Shown: positions 21,010 to 21,114 of the stretch, piece after piece
Layout of the letters: every line of letters starts with the position of its first letter
How positions within the stretch are numbered: the first letter of the stretch is position 1
Assembly (NCBI GenBank): GCA_028275005.1
Contig: JAQCNN010000034.1
Coordinates: forward strand, 1 to 21,114
DNA: 21,114 bases
Direction of reading: 5' to 3'
DNA from: Salinirussus sp.
GTDB taxonomy: Archaea; Halobacteriota; Halobacteria; Halobacteriales; Haloarculaceae
Translations under genes and position numbers: made by a program
The notes under the pieces: generated by a model
Databases searched by the model: none
What the model was told of the DNA's origin: nothing
Seen by the model: the letters and a program-made list of their open reading frames with translations, nothing else

Positions 21010-21104
21010 CAGTGCGGAAGACCCACGGGGCCGACCCGGCGGAGAGCCCCGGTGCAAGCGGGGAGCGCAACACGTGACCCGCGGAGCGGTCTTCCCTCGC
21101 ATCC
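21010..21104 (+). ncRNA. Possible structured RNA downstream of tRNA-Leu
   Basis: A branched fold can be drawn. A closing 8-bp helix pairs ggaagacc (21016-21023) with ggtcttcc (21088-21095), and can extend as gtgc/gcat after a three-base bulge. Inside it cacggggc can pair with gccccggtg (one bulge) and gcggg with cccgc. No gene family is assigned. Short segments (CCCGGTGCAAG, GCGCAAC..GTGA, CGGAAGACC) resemble pieces of the cobalamin riboswitch core, but in the wrong order. GC-rich DNA folds easily by chance, so this is a candidate only. Confidence 0.3.
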
Positions 21105-21114
21105 TGTCGTTTGC

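Noticed and set aside
21010..21104. A canonical cobalamin riboswitch
   Set aside because: Only short look-alike pieces are present and in the wrong order. The element follows a tRNA and no controlled gene is visible. It is therefore listed only as a speculative structured RNA.
1..21114. CRISPR arrays, insertion sequences, transposases or integrases
   Set aside because: No regularly spaced repeats, no transposase or integrase motifs and no terminal inverted repeats with target duplications were seen.

Overview
The window is about 21 kb of GC-rich DNA from a halophilic archaeon (class Halobacteria). The signs are strongly acidic predicted proteins, archaeal-type tRNAs, starts that look leaderless at the heads of transcription units, tightly overlapping genes with occasional GGAGG-type ribosome binding sites inside operons, and a gene content (CbiH pair, CobN with fused ChlID, CbtA/CbtB, DUF3209 and PQQ-propeller partners) typical of haloarchaeal cobalamin clusters. 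The genus cannot be told from the sequence.

Layout. A tRNA-Thr (37-110) is followed by a coiled-coil protein of unknown function, the repair enzyme MsrB, and a winged-helix regulator on the minus strand. Divergent from the regulator is the main corrin-ring operon, nine overlapping genes (3045-10271): cbiT, cbiL, cbiF, cbiG, a divergent CbiH paralogue, canonical cbiH with a cysteine-repeat leader, a small three-cysteine ferredoxin, a LAGLIDADG-like protein, and cbiX fused to a thioredoxin-like ferredoxin. A second short unit (DUF3209 protein and cytosolic PQQ-type propeller) follows. On the minus strand come cbtB-cbtA (cobalt uptake) and chlID (AAA+/VWA chelatase subunit). Divergent from chlID is cobN-cbiC. 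A minus-strand CbiX-like protein lacking the usual chelatase histidines closes the cluster. A tRNA-Leu (20900-20983) and a possible structured RNA end the window.

How it works together. CbtAB would bring in cobalt. CbiX inserts it into sirohydrochlorin. CbiL, CbiH, CbiF, CbiG, CbiT and CbiC methylate, contract and rearrange the ring towards cobyrinate. CobN plus ChlID form a second, ATP-dependent cobaltochelatase of the type known from the late-insertion pathway, so both chelatase types sit in one cluster. CbiD, CbiE, CbiJ and CbiA are not in the window.

Most interesting points. (1) A 22-bp inverted repeat, TAAYACAA-N6-TTGWWTAA-like, lies at the promoter or start codon of cbiT, cbtB, chlID/cobN and the CbiX-like gene, and is a good candidate operator of a local B12 or cobalt regulon. 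(2) A protein resembling a domesticated LAGLIDADG endonuclease is embedded in the operon, with one catalytic acid replaced by Cys. (3) CbiH carries four CGAS repeats at its N-terminus. (4) The CbiX-like protein has an internal duplication with a repeated ETHADRL motif and no GHGS motif.
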